This document shows positions 35,669 to 47,487 of a stretch of DNA of 64,000 nucleotides, one piece after another; positions within the stretch are counted from its first letter, which is position 1; the number at the start of each line of letters is the position of its first letter. Source of the DNA: Undaria pinnatifida (Eukaryota > Sar > Phaeophyceae > Laminariales > Alariaceae); NCBI GenBank assembly GCA_012845835.1, contig JABAKD010000023.1:13222862-13286861 (forward strand). Reading direction: 5' to 3'. Position numbers and translations under genes: made by a program. The notes below the pieces were generated by a model that saw only the letters and a list, made by a program, of their open reading frames with translations, was not told where the DNA came from and did not search any database.

Positions 35669-38267
35669 GGTCTAAAAAAGTAGTTGACACAGCTTCTATC
35701 ACTCTATACAGTAGCAACCCAGGTGCCACTGCTGCCGCTGTCACAAGTTGCTGTTGATGTTGAACCTTTTTTCGCCAATGTCCTCCACATGTGACTACGC
35801 GATGACTATGCTCAAACGCGTGCAATAGGATGCCGCAGACAGCAGCCGCGACCGCCGCAGCAGCCGCTGAAAGCAATGTGCATTACCTCTACCACTGCAC
35901 AGTAGCAACCCCAGCAGTCTGTTACCCTCTGCGGTGTACCTAGCACTGTTTCCGCCGCTGTCCGCGGCCTATTGTTGTTGCAACACAGCAGTTAGTTGGT
36001 AGCTGCTGTGTGCACTGGTTGTATCCGTGCGTTACGTATGTATTCGTGCAATACGGAGCGTACGAAGACACCGCCTACAAACCTGACCAGAATCTAGTCA
36101 AACGAAGCCTACGAGACAACGATACACAACCAGTCAAGCGCATGAAAATACCAGCGAAAGCGTCAACCTTCTACTCACGATATTGCTGCATGTTGCTGGC
36201 CTTGCTGCTGCGCGTACGGCACGGAAAATAGACTCGCCCGGTCAGGTCAAGGCTCCAGTGTCGCTCCAACTAGACCCGATCTGTATCGCTTTTTGGCGGT
36301 GGCGGTTGTCGACGCAGGGGGCCATCCTCACCGAAAACGTTGGCTTATTAGGGTCTATCGGTTTGTGCACGGTGGTCCCCAGCTCATGACATGCCAGGAA
36401 TGTGTGTAGAAAGGCATTCGAGCTTCTAAAATGTGGGTAGTGTTCGAGTGGGGAGCGTGCAGAGCAGTTTGAATTGCGGCGCGATGCAAAGCAAATGCAT
36501 AACAGAATAGAGCCTTTTGATTGGTCAATGCAAAGCAAAATGGGGTTTCGATATAGTGTAATGGGTGCACTACGATGCAAAGCAAATAAAGCTCTATGAT
36601 TGGTCAAGGCGATGCAGATCTGGCCCGATAATTGCTCGAGGTGTCAAATATTTGGCCCCACTCCCTTATAGAGAACGGCACCCAAAATATATAACACCCG
36701 TGGCGATCAGCCACACAAGGTCAACAAATTTCTACGTCTTTGCCGATTGCACAACTACATTGGGTTAACAAGCGACAGACCCAGGTATGTGGGTTGGCTG
36801 TGTACTGCTGTATTGTAGTGTTTAGTTCGATAGCCTGTCCGGTGGAAAATCACCCGGAGTTGGTCGTTCTCTTGACACCTCGGGGGCAAGTACAGAGAGA
36901 GTAAAACGAACGGGGGATTTCTGTACCCGAGCTACCAAATATGTTGCCGACGGCCTCCCGCTGCGCACAGCTACGTATCCCGATACCAAAGACCACGTGA
37001 TTGTTTTATCAAGATCAAAGACTGGAACCCTCCTATGCGCCTGAAGCACGTGGGGGCAACAACGTAGCTGTGGATCGGGTCATGACTGCTTTAGATAATT
37101 TTTTGGCTTGTGGTCTCTTGTCGTGTCCGTACAAGGTCCACGCGGACGACGGCGCAACGCTTAGATATTTCAACCACTAGCCTAAAACGATTGACGATAA
37201 CGTAGACCTGACGCCGTGTGGGTTTAAATATGACTTTGATAGGCCTATGTCATATCCTGAACACAAACGCGGTAAATCCTTTCTGATATATTGCGCCTAT
37301 CATGCGATTGGTTATTCCGTACATATGTATTCCAGTAGTTGCCATTTATTATTACCGGTATATTTTATTGCACTTCTTCGTGCTCGCATCTTTATCCCGA
37401 ACGTGGGATGGGATGGGCACAACTTATTCGATTGTCGGGGTCACGTTGCCGGAGCTTTGGGCGCGATCCGTGCAATGTGTCGCGCGTGGCAAGTCTTTTA
37501 GACTTTTTTTGGCCTTGGGCATGGATAAGACAAATCCCGGGGTTTCCGCAACATCTTCGGGGATGGTGGCTCCGCATCCCCTGTCCCCGTGTACTCACGT
37601 AAGATTTGGGTGCAAATCGAGTTTTTCTCCCTGTAGATGGTACACATATGTTTACCTATTGCTGCGCAGAGCACCAGGTTACGATCCCGCCGCCCAGCAG
37701 CTGTCCAGCCCCCTAACATGAGCTGCCTACAACTCTGTGCGCGTGTGGCTGCTGTTGTAGCAGCTGATTGCTTGCATGGGAGCCTGTGATGCTCTACCCG
37801 CCTAACGCCACTACCTCTAGGTTCTGCCGCTGCTACGGCTCCTTCTGTCGAGGGTCAAGTGACATACTGGGGGTAAAGTGTAGAGATCGTTTGCATATCA
37901 TATCTGTACTCAAAGGTCCTTATGTTAATGTTCACGTTGTTGTGCTTCGTATATGACATGGTGCCATACCGATAGAGCACAACGCTACAACTCTGCCGCA
38001 CAGCAGTAGCGGTAGCAGCAACATTTATGTGAATCGCAGATGACAGAGAGCAGAAAACAATCGGGGAGCACAATGCTACAACCCTGCCGCCCAGTTGCAG
38101 CGGTAGGCAACACCATTTATGTGCGCGTGGCCTGTCTTGGCTATGCTGTGCCGAGTTGCCCGTGTCGGAACCTGTAATTTTTCACCTCACCATACTGCTG
38201 TGCTGCCGCTCTGGGTGCGCCTGTCCATCGATGCGGAAACATAGGTACCTTTGTGATAGTAGTACTT
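34636..38267. other. Sparse stretch with small repeats
   Basis: A CAG microsatellite at about 35598-35668. A short direct repeat containing GATGCAAAGCAAAT and TGATTGGTCAA at 36483-36530 and 36572-36608. A loose duplication around GCTACAACTCTGCCGC at 37985-38110. No supported gene. Confidence 0.5.
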
Positions 38268-38653
38268 TAGATACCAACCCATCCACTTACATATTTATGT
38301 ACTTCCACAGAGGCGGTTTTCAAAGAGCATTTTTTCTGTTTTTTTTTTGCGAAGCGAAGATCGCAGATGACACACAGCAGACAGCATGCGGAGAGCAAAA
38401 CGCTTCAGGTAGGACCATGTGCGCGTGCTGTATCCTCTCTCTACGGCGGCTAGTTGCTTTTAGATACCAACCCATCCACTTACATATTTATGTACTTCCA
38501 CAGAGGCAGTTTTCAAAGAGTTTTTTTTCTGTTTTTTTTTTGCGAAGCGAAGATCGCAGATGACACACAGCAGACAGCATGCGGAGAGCAAAACGCTTCA
38601 AGTAGGACCATGTGCGCGTGCTGTATCCTCTCTTTACGGCGGCTAGTTGCTTT
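38268..38653 (+). repeat. Tandem duplication, 193-bp unit, two near-identical copies
   Basis: TAGATACCAACCCATCCACT starts at 38268 and 38461, and the whole following 190 bp is nearly identical. The few differences (for example GGCGG/GGCAG) mean the event is recent. Confidence 0.9.
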
Positions 38654-41600
38654 TTTCATAGCCTGTCACGTATTGTCTTCTTGCTCGCTCGTTCTCAATA
38701 CGTGCTATATACATAATATTCTACTGTAAGCCGCATCCCACGCCACACGTGTCCCTTCTCGCTTCTTCGCGGTCCCTAAGCTGGTGTTTGTATTGTGGGG
38801 CTCTCCTCGAAGTCATACATACCATACGGTGTAAACGTTTTGAAGGCATTTTCATGTTTTTTTCTCAACAGCAGATCTGTCGTGGGCACGTCTACATCGA
38901 GTACCCCAAAAAGTGCTGATAGTACTGCTATTGAGTACACCCAAGAAAAGGTACTGCTTTTGAGTGCACCCAAAAAAAGGTACTGCGGGCAAAAGGCGAA
39001 CTCTGTACTTTTCAGGGCATTTTTGTTTTGAATGCACAAACAGGTTAGATGTTAGATGTTAGATGGTCATTGCGTCCGGTAGTGACAACAACGGGTCCTT
39101 AAGCCGCTTTCTAGCCACTTCCCGGAAGGCTATATATGTATATATAAAGTTGTACACACAGACGTGATTGGCAGAAGCTGCAAAGCAGTATAGATTACTC
39201 ATCAGATTGTTATATACAAGGAATTGATGTAGCTGTACAGTAAACAGGATGTTGCTCCGGAGAGCGAGCACGGGGTCCGTGTTTGACCAGCTTTGTAGCC
39301 GTCTTCAAATTACCTCGAACTCAGTGCCAGTTATCGGCGCACTGTTCCTCGGACGTGCCTCACCTCGCGAGCGCGCCCTTCCCGTCTCCGGCAGAGACGG
39401 CCGACCCCCGCGTTTGTCTATTTGTCATGCCAACGCCGCTGCGAAATCATTGTCTTCGACGCCTGTTCACAGGTGGTAGCGCGGGCCGCGAGTCAGGTCA
39501 GGTGGTATGAAAACACACGTTGGTCGATTCGGCTCTTTTTGCGACGTTCTTTGAAACCTCACGTTTCCGTTTGGTTCGCGTCAGAAGGCTTTCTAGTATC
39601 ACTGATCATGCCCGGTCAACCTCGTATGACCCTCATGGTATATACCGCGGAGTGATGCGACCAGTGAAAAAAACTGCCATTGTTGACGAAGTTTGTTGTT
39701 GGGTAGTCGTACGTACGTATTTACCCACCAAAGTCTCTCGTGATGATGACCTCTTATTCTTCAGTGCGTTAATGATGAGGCATTCATATTTTTGGCACGC
39801 TAGTCACGTGTTCGAGCGTCTGGGCGTCGCGGCAAACACCCCCCCCCTCCCCTTTTTTTTTACAGTACTTTTATCTGGTTATTTTTCATTTTGTGGTCTT
39901 TGACTCCAAAAGTTTGTGTATATATATGTGTGTGCGATTGTTTCCTTTCTCCGCGTCTTTGTTTCGGTTGTTGATGATTCCATGTTTTGTTCATACATTC
40001 CATGCCGTCCCATAGTTGAAATATACTCCGGTATTTTGATTCATTTTTTTACTGTATTCTGCTTCCTGCGTGTTGCACTGCTGGTGGCTGCTGCTGCTGC
40101 TGTATATACTCCTGGGGTTGATTTTTGTAGAATTTTTACGTGCATATGGAATGTGCGGCAACGGATTCTGCTGACACGGACAATAACATCTTGTTTTCAC
40201 CGGACCGTCACATTAATGTAAGCGTAGAGTTTAAAGGGAAGGCGGGGTTGCTGGAGAACGGCATCAATCACAGACCACTGTTAACAATGCGAGTGCGTGT
40301 GTTTACTTGTAGTGGGCGTTTCTTTTTTTTTTTTCATCATGATCGTTTTCGACGCAGCTCTATTGGCATCGATGAAGCATATACAGCCTATGTTCCCAAA
40401 TTGTATGTTACATAATAACGGCCACGCGCAAAAGCCGCAACCGGGCGTCCTATGTAAAATTATACTAAAAACATGAAGACAATGTTGTGCTCTAGGCGGC
40501 CATCGGCTCTCTTCAAGTGTTTTTCGCGCTAGATGGCGATGAGATATTGGCGGACAGTGAGGTTCACCGACCCCTTCTACCCTGGGAAGGTCGTGCCCGT
40601 TATAGCGTCGTGCTCTCGCGAGGAGTGCTGAACCATTCTTCGCTTTCATGTTTTCGTTGCTAAATAATCGTTCCGACAGCAAGTTTAACACTCCACAGTC
40701 TCTGGGATTTTTTTTTTTTATTATTCAAGACTCTGACGGTTTTAGCTCTTCCTAGCATTCCCTTCGAATGCCCTTTCTCTTTTCCAGTACTTTCCTTTAA
40801 ATCTGATTGCCTAGGCATGAACCTAAGTATGCCGTCAACCTCCCTTGTTGTTCGCATATAGTTGCTCCATTTTATGTGGTGCACGTCGACAAAACCAGGT
40901 ACCTCTTGGATGCATCTCCACCTAATCCATATAGCGCTCGGTTGGTCTGTATTTGGGTCCTGTATTCCGCTGGCTGCCGCACAACGCAGTATCCTATGCA
41001 CAAGGCATCCTGTGTCTGCACTGGTTACCTTTCATTTTATTCATGGTTGTACTCCCGCTGCTTTTGTTTTATGTTGCATTTCCTCTATGTACTAGCAATG
41101 CAACAGCTGTTGTACACAGGTCCGCTGCGTATACAGGTCCGCCGCGTTTGCTGCTGTTGCTACCGCCGCCGTACGACGAGTGATGTTTATATGGTAGCAG
41201 TCTCACAATTTTGCTGCTGTTCGAGGAGCTACGAGAAACGGCAATATTTGTGTCCATTGGCGCCTGGTACTCTTTGTCTGTGGTTTAGCTGTATCACCCT
41301 TATGGCAATACGCAATGTTGCGTGTATGACTTATCTTTGTCTATGAGGTACCTGACTATTACGAGCATTCGCGAAACCGCAGGCGGTCCCACCTTTGAGG
41401 CCACGGGGGGACACAAGCGTCCCCTGGTCGCCAGTTTTCCGGTATCATTAATATCTAGATGTTTTACTGGAACAGTAAAATACGTGATAGGGTTAACACG
41501 CTACGTTTAGATCTTCGGCTGGTTCGTGGAACACAGACCCGTAAACCCATGAGAAAAGGGGCTTAATCCACAGATGCTGTGAACCTCTTCAGATCGGTGT

Positions 41601-43569
41601 CCCTCTGGTTCTCAGCAGAGGTCCACACCTTGACTTTGAGGCACTGCAGTGGTCGGAAGTTAGGGTACACAAAACGAGACGAAAGACGACCCCCACAACA
41701 CGTATGCACTGCACTTTAGCGGGAATCTACAGTTCCCGATAAATAACCTCGGCCCGCAAAATTGAAGGACGTTCCTGGTGGCGTGTATGGCGACGTCGGG
41801 TGCGTCAGCCAGCAGTCGTAAGCGGCCAGAAGCGACGCACGATATGTTTTTGTGAGTTCGAACTTGCGAGCAGCAACACAAAAACTTGCAAAATCGCTGA
41901 CATGTTTCAATTCACGCGGGGGAGCTTAATATTAACACAGTACAATGAATGGGTACATCACCATCACCGATGTAAAAACGGTTTTCACCAAAAGCTTGCC
42001 TTTGATCAGGCGGATGAAATACCTCTCTAATACGTAGGGTTTTGAAGGGTTAGAAGAAAATATAGACGGACACTGACTTAGGGGTGGTTGGTTATGAAAT
42101 CCAAAAAGGGCCTAAAAGCGGCCGAAAAGCTCTGTGTTGTTTGATCTTTGCTGCATTTTTTTCTAATCTTTCAAAAAAAATTGTTTGCACGTGCCATACT
42201 CTATTTTCAAGTGATTATATTTGTGCGCGAAATGCCTCCACAGGAGCTCCTACTCAAAAAATTGCTGCGCCATCCCCTGTATCATAGTGACATCGTTATG
42301 TTCATCGTGGTTTTCGACTCAGGGAAGCTTTGTGCTCATTCTTCGGTATGTCCACAAATCGATATTTACATTGACTAATAATAAGCCATTTTGACGACGC
42401 TCAGTATACGGCGTAGCATTGGGCGCATTCTTTCTGAAATTCCACGCTGTAGGGCGCAACGGTGTTCCATGTACCGTCGATATTGCCACATGTTATCATT
42501 TATTACTATCACCTGGATCTTACCAAAACGATACTATTTTCTATGGCCTTACCCGCGCTCGAAACACGCCGTAAGGCATGGACAGAAACGGACACAATAG
42601 TGAACCCTTGTATTCATCTGCGTCATTTGGCGAGGCCCTTGTGCAGTGATGGCTTTCTTTGGCGTGGAAAATTAAGTCGATCTCAAATGACATGGGTTTG
42701 AATGGAAACCCCTCACGTTTTTCAACGATCGAGCGAAGATGGTCTTTTTTTGCGATTCGTTGGGTCACCTGCCACTGGCCGCCCCTTCCTTTCGTTGATG
42801 TTTTCGTTTTGCTGAAGTTTGATGCGGTGGTTTGTTGTTGATGTTGTGAAGCTCATCATCTGACCGCTGACCCAGAATCACAAACCTTCAGCAGATACGG
42901 GCGGGGACCCGTTGCAATCTATAAACACGTTTTTCCTTTTCTTTTCGCTCTGATGCTCTGCTGCCGCACCGCGCATGGGTGCAACATCGACGGTAATTCG
43001 GCATCTGCGCATTGGACACCGTTCCCGAAGACATTTTCGGGCTATCTCTTTGTTTTTTGTGTATGAGGTGTGCACTGTCATGATATGTAAGCACCTAGTT
43101 TATTAAAAATGCATCAAAATGGCCTCGGTTTTGTCACGATCCAGCTGATATAGTTGTGAATGATAAGCAGAAGATGCCTGGTCATATCGTCGGGGACTCT
43201 CCGGATTACCCATATTTTTCCCATTGATTGCTCGTGCTTGTAGTGTTTTATCGTTTCCTTCCTCGTGTTTTCGTCATTGTAGCTTACCCTGTCCCGGATC
43301 GTCAACTCAGCCGCGGAGCCCATTGCTCTTTCGGCAGCGCGACAACGTCCGATGCCATGCGATGTCTTCCGTTTTTATGGTGTGCCGTGCAATGCATCGC
43401 CGTACTGTGTCGTGGCTTTCGTTTATCTGTGCGGCATTTTTCGGTGCTGTGCGAAGCTGTGCGGTACGGTTTTGTGCTGCGTTGCACCGTCTGTGAGCGC
43501 CTGTGCGGAGCTGTACCGTGCTGTACCGTGTTGCGCTGTGTATACGTTACCGTACATACCAGGTTGGGC
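38654..43569. other. T-rich stretch, no confident gene
   Basis: Short duplication of GAGTACACCCAAGAAAAGG at 38932-38980. Open frames at 39249-39903, 40660-41001 and 40807-41346 (179 codons, Cys/Tyr/Leu-rich) have no recognised domain. T runs of ten or more at 40320, 40708 and elsewhere could belong to introns or UTRs. Confidence 0.4.
39655..39903 (+). CDS. Unidentified 82-aa open frame
   Basis: ATG-started frame (MRPVKKTAIVDEVCCWVVV) ending in a Phe/Leu-rich tail encoded by a T-rich stretch. It follows other short open frames at 39249-39479 and 39422-39655. The T-rich tail suggests chance hydrophobicity rather than a membrane segment. Confidence 0.12.
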   Translation: MRPVKKTAIVDEVCCWVVVRTYLPTKVSRDDDLLFFSALMMRHSYFWHASHVFERLGVAANTPPLPFFFTVLLSGYFSFCGL

Positions 43570-43910
43570 TCGACATATTTCCATACCAGGTCTAATCGAA
43601 GGCCACCTTCCCTTAGTTCAACTCAGCACAGCAGCGCAGCGTAGTTCGGTAATGTGCGATACTGTGCCCTGGTTGGTGGTGCCATGGGATGATGTGCTGT
43701 GTTGTGTTGTACCGTGCGGTGTCCTTTGATGTGTTTACAAATTTTGGAAATACTATCACACCAAGCACAATACCAGGTACCGATACACCAAATATTTGCT
43801 GCACACATATTTCCATCACACCTACTGCTCACCCAGCTGAGCTCAGCTTAACGATGCCAAAACCACAGCGCAGCGCTGTGCCGTGTGGTACTATGCCCTT
43901 CCAATGAAAT
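43565..43910 (+). repeat. Diverged tandem pair, about 235-bp unit
   Basis: ACATATTTCCATAC, CTCAG, CACAGC-GCGCAGCG and ACTGTGCCC/ACTATGCCC blocks recur at 43577-43680 and 43806-43902. GTGCTGT/GTGCGGT words are frequent in 43390-43730. Confidence 0.5.
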
Positions 43911-45261
43911 ATGTGCAGTAAAGTGCTGCACAGCGCGTTGTTTGTTGTGTACATTTCCCGGTATAGATGGAAGTGCATTGGAGTATGTGACGATACTGGT
44001 GTATGTAACTCTGTTATTCACTATTAGTACTCGCACTGCCCTTTGCATTCTTCACAGATGGGCGTCTCACAGTTTTGATACATTTGTATTTTGCTGGTTT
44101 TGTTTTCTTTGTTATTTTATGTGGTTGAAAAGAGTAACCGGTAATACTGAGGAGAACGTGTTGTCGCCGGCAAGGACGCAGAACAAGACAGTTTAATGAG
44201 CTCTGCGCCTGTCGTTTTGAGCGTTTTCAGGTCGCGAATTCTACGAAACAATTCGGCTCTTCTTATGGAGACCCGTAACGTTATGTGGTACTTCATCTGG
44301 CGTTGTCGTAGTGCGGGTGTCAGCGAGATAAGAAGCAGCGCCGTTGCACCTATTGGACACTCGACCCCCCCCCCCCAGAATATGTGCGGACGTGTAGGCG
44401 GCAACTGCAGTTTGAGTGCTAATGTCCGATACTGATTTTGATTATTTCACGTACGTCCCGTACAATATATTATTAGATGTATACTGTGAAGACGGCTATT
44501 TACAAATGTAATACATGCAATCGTCTAGCATAGATACACGTATACCTTCGGTCCGACGTATTCAGTGAATAACACGGGCCTGTGGATGGGTTGTTTAAAG
44601 CCGTTTTTTTACTTGCTACCATACACACTGTACCTCATGTGTCATTGACCATTAAGCTTTGTTTTGTTGTTCTTACCCGTCAACACGAGTGAACTTATCG
44701 TGAAAGCCCATCAAGCAATGTGGAAGATCTATTTCGTGTGCTCACCGTCGCGTCCCGTCGTCACACTTTGTTTCTAATATCCCGTTCTGTCGTAAATATA
44801 TTGTGTGTCGTTGTCGCCCCCCCTAAGCCCGATAGTACGCATCCCGTCCGACAGTCGCAGGTGCTCTCGTGCCGTCAACCCGCCGTCACGGTCACGTGTC
44901 GGTCACGTGTCGGTCACATGTTTGCGTATGGACGGATCGGTTCGGCTACCGGTCTCTCGATGACGGTTTTAGACTACTTCGAAAGTTCTACCTTATGACT
45001 TCGCAGGCGCAGACCACGACCCCGGTGCTTGAACTTGACAGTACGCACGATTAAGGTTTGAATATATGAAGAGCGTACTGCCAATATCGCGCAGACGCAA
45101 ACGCCGTACATACATTTATTTTTGTAGGTGAACCATCAAGACCGATGTGCTCAAGCCAATACTCGTGGGGCTTTCTTTATTAGCCGATCCAACCTACCCA
45201 TACTGGTGTCGAGATGGCGTCGAGAGGGTGTGGTGTGCCGATATGGTGTCGAGATGGTGTG
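43911..45261. other. No supported gene
   Basis: A three-unit 12-bp repeat (GGTCACGTGTC) at 44889-44922 and a C run at 44366. Short frames only. Confidence 0.45.
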
Positions 45262-45484
45262 GTAGAGGAGACGCGGGATAGAATAGAGGTGAACTACTTT
45301 TCTGATTGGAAAAAAAGTAGAACTGCTACCGAATGGAAAATTACTAGGACCTAGGTATACAACGAGAATCGTGAGAAATAAAATGGCGTTTTTTCCCGAC
45401 GAGTTCGGCTTGAGGAGCCCCGTGATTCGGAAAACACTTGATTTCATTAAGATGAAAAGTGATACCTCTGTCGCAGCACGCGTC
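45262..45484 (-). mobile_element. MITE-like element, copy 6
   Basis: Reverse orientation: ACCTAGGTATACAACGAGAA and GGCTTGAGGAGCCCCGTGA match the family in reverse complement. Ends GATAGAATAGAGGTGAAC and GATACCTCTGTCGCAGCAC. Confidence 0.65.
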
Positions 45485-46864
45485 TGTCTTAATCTCAATC
45501 CTATACAAAAAGGTGTTGATTTGATGGTTAACCTAGCGAGAAAATAAATGGTCTGGGGTTGGTTTGCACATAGTGAGATCGTGTTACCGGTTGCCGTGTG
45601 GGTTCAAGGAAATCTTACCCCCCCTTGATACCTATATCTCGCTCGATCACAGAAATCCTGAACCAATGCAGCTCAAGCACCGTAGCTACCCCTAACCGGG
45701 AGATGTTTACGATTACTCAATCGATTACGATTAACGTGCCGCTGTGCGAGCATCAAAGAAGAGTATTATATCTGCCGTCTTTGTTTTAACACACCTTCTT
45801 CCCGCCGTCTTGCGACTTGTGAAGTGGCCGTGTATGGAATGATCAATATTCTTCGTCATGTGATTTTTTATGCTCCAAAGGTTAGTCTAGAATCGTTGTT
45901 TTGGTGATCTATGGATATTTGGACATCTTATAGTTGGTGTCGCCTATGAAGAAGGCGTACGTGTTCGATTAGGGTACGAACGTCGAGAATCTAATTGTGA
46001 CACCTCCTGCCCGTTCGCTTTCCACTTTCAAGAGAAAGCACAATGCGCAGCAGTGTTTCATGTCAGGTGTTACGGGAGGATGGATGTGTGTTGTTCGACA
46101 GCTTCAGACGATAGATAAGTATTCAGATTAGTGACATTTTTTTTTTTTTTTTCACTGCCAACTGCGTGTTGACGAAGCTCAAAACCTGTTTTCTGGCAGC
46201 AAACTCTATCTTTGAGGCCTAGGTGCCCACGACTGGGTTCTCTGATAACGCGTGCCGTGACTTGGTTGCATTCGCGCATCAGTTTGAAATGCAGTATGGC
46301 AGACCCATATCCGTGAGTAGACGTCATTCGTATTTGTAAAGCATCTACTTCAATTGTTACATCTTAACAGAAACCCATTTGGCTTGTCTATAGTGCGTAA
46401 TAAACAAAAACATGAATGACACCGACGTTTGGCAATCATCTGAAAGTTTTTTGTTCAATATACAGGTATTTGAACAGGAAGACGGGACGCCACGTTGTCT
46501 ATACTCACACGCGGACTGTACAAAGTAACTGGTAGAGTCACACGATTTACACTCAATCTGTCCTTGTTCGTCACGTCCACTTCAAAATATATTGGAGCAG
46601 CGGATAGCCAATATGGCGGCTCGATAAAAAAGTGTCTATGCGGTATACCGATCTGCAAGGGTCTTATGGACACCATCTATATTCGACGACAAGGGTTATC
46701 TTCTGTCGGAAAGGGCAAGGCTTCGTTTCCTATCGATATTACCTGAGTGTATCCCAGCGTAACAGTGACGATGTTTAATTTGTCGAGAACGATCCTCATT
46801 TTTAGTCTTCGGCAACGAAACGAAACGAGAATGCGATGACTTCAAGCTGTGTTATTTGGATATA
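45485..46864. other. No supported gene
   Basis: T run at 46138-46152. A minus ORF at 46455-46676 starts right after an in-frame TAG; an exon after ATATAG is possible, but its phase did not fit the donor at 46893. Confidence 0.4.
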
Positions 46865-47335
46865 TCATGGTTTCGCTACTTCATCCGACTTACCCACGAT
46901 ATCCGTAAATGAACCGGGAGGGCCAAGTAACCACCAGTAAACGTTACAACTATCGTGTGCGAGATACGCCACACCGACGTTTTTATGTTCACGCCTGTAG
47001 TACTTTTTTGTAGAAAGCACATCCAGCAGGCCAATCGTGTTGAATGGTAAGTAGAGTCTTCGTAGAAATAGAAAACGATGACGAGCGAACGAGCGCCTTC
47101 GATATTTTTTTTTTCCCCGAAACTCATTTCCAAAAGTTTGGTTGTCGTGGTGTTTGTTTCGAACCGCTAGGCATTTATCGCGGCCACTTTGTACCGGTGG
47201 ATAAATATTGCGTTCAACAATAACGAGAGTGGTATTTTGAAAGTATAAATACTTCTCTGTATGTAAGTCACAATGACGGCCACGTTTTGTCTTTTGGGCA
47301 ATGTATAGTCCGTCTAAAACATGTAAAACGAACAA
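46865..47335 (-). CDS. Unidentified open frame divergent from the EsV-1-7 gene
   Basis: About 156 codons are open on the minus strand, but the frame contains no ATG, so it could only be an internal exon. A consensus splice donor (G|GTAAGT, last exon base 46894) lies near its 3' end. The residues before it (ending NVYWWLLGPPGSFTDIV) look protein-like. No family is recognised. I tested acceptors near 46677 and none gave a long in-phase continuation, so support is weak. It lies head-to-head with the EsV-1-7 gene. Confidence 0.15.
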   Translation of the reverse strand: MFVLHVLDGLYIAQKTKRGRHCDLHTEKYLYFQNTTLVIVERNIYPPVQSGRDKCLAVRNKHHDNQTFGNEFRGKKKYRRRSFARHRFLFLRRLYLPFNTIGLLDVLSTKKYYRREHKNVGVAYLAHDSCNVYWWLLGPPGSFTDIVGKSDEVAKP

Positions 47336-47361
47336 AAGAGTTTTGACGAGGTTCTTTCCCT

Positions 47362-47390
47362 TCGTTTTATATATATTTTTTAAATAAATG
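47362..47390 (+). promoter_or_regulatory. A/T-rich TATA-like segment upstream of the EsV-1-7 gene
   Basis: The sequence TTTTATATATATTTTTTAAA lies about 100 bp before the ATG at 47488 in otherwise mixed-composition DNA. It could serve as a core promoter. An out-of-frame ATG at 47388 would have to be skipped if transcription began further upstream. Positional inference only. Confidence 0.25.
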
Positions 47391-47487
47391 ACAGGTGTGC
47401 ATAGGCCGGCCTCATTGGAATTTCAGCAGTGTTCTGCATTACCGCTGTCTAGCCCGCAGAAGCTCGTCGTACCACGTTCTCACCAGC

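Noticed and set aside
46455-46676. 73-aa minus ORF as a downstream exon of the 46865-47335 frame
   Set aside because: The donor at 46893 leaves phase 1, but joining to the acceptors I tried (ATATAG, TTGCAG, GACAG) gives an early stop.
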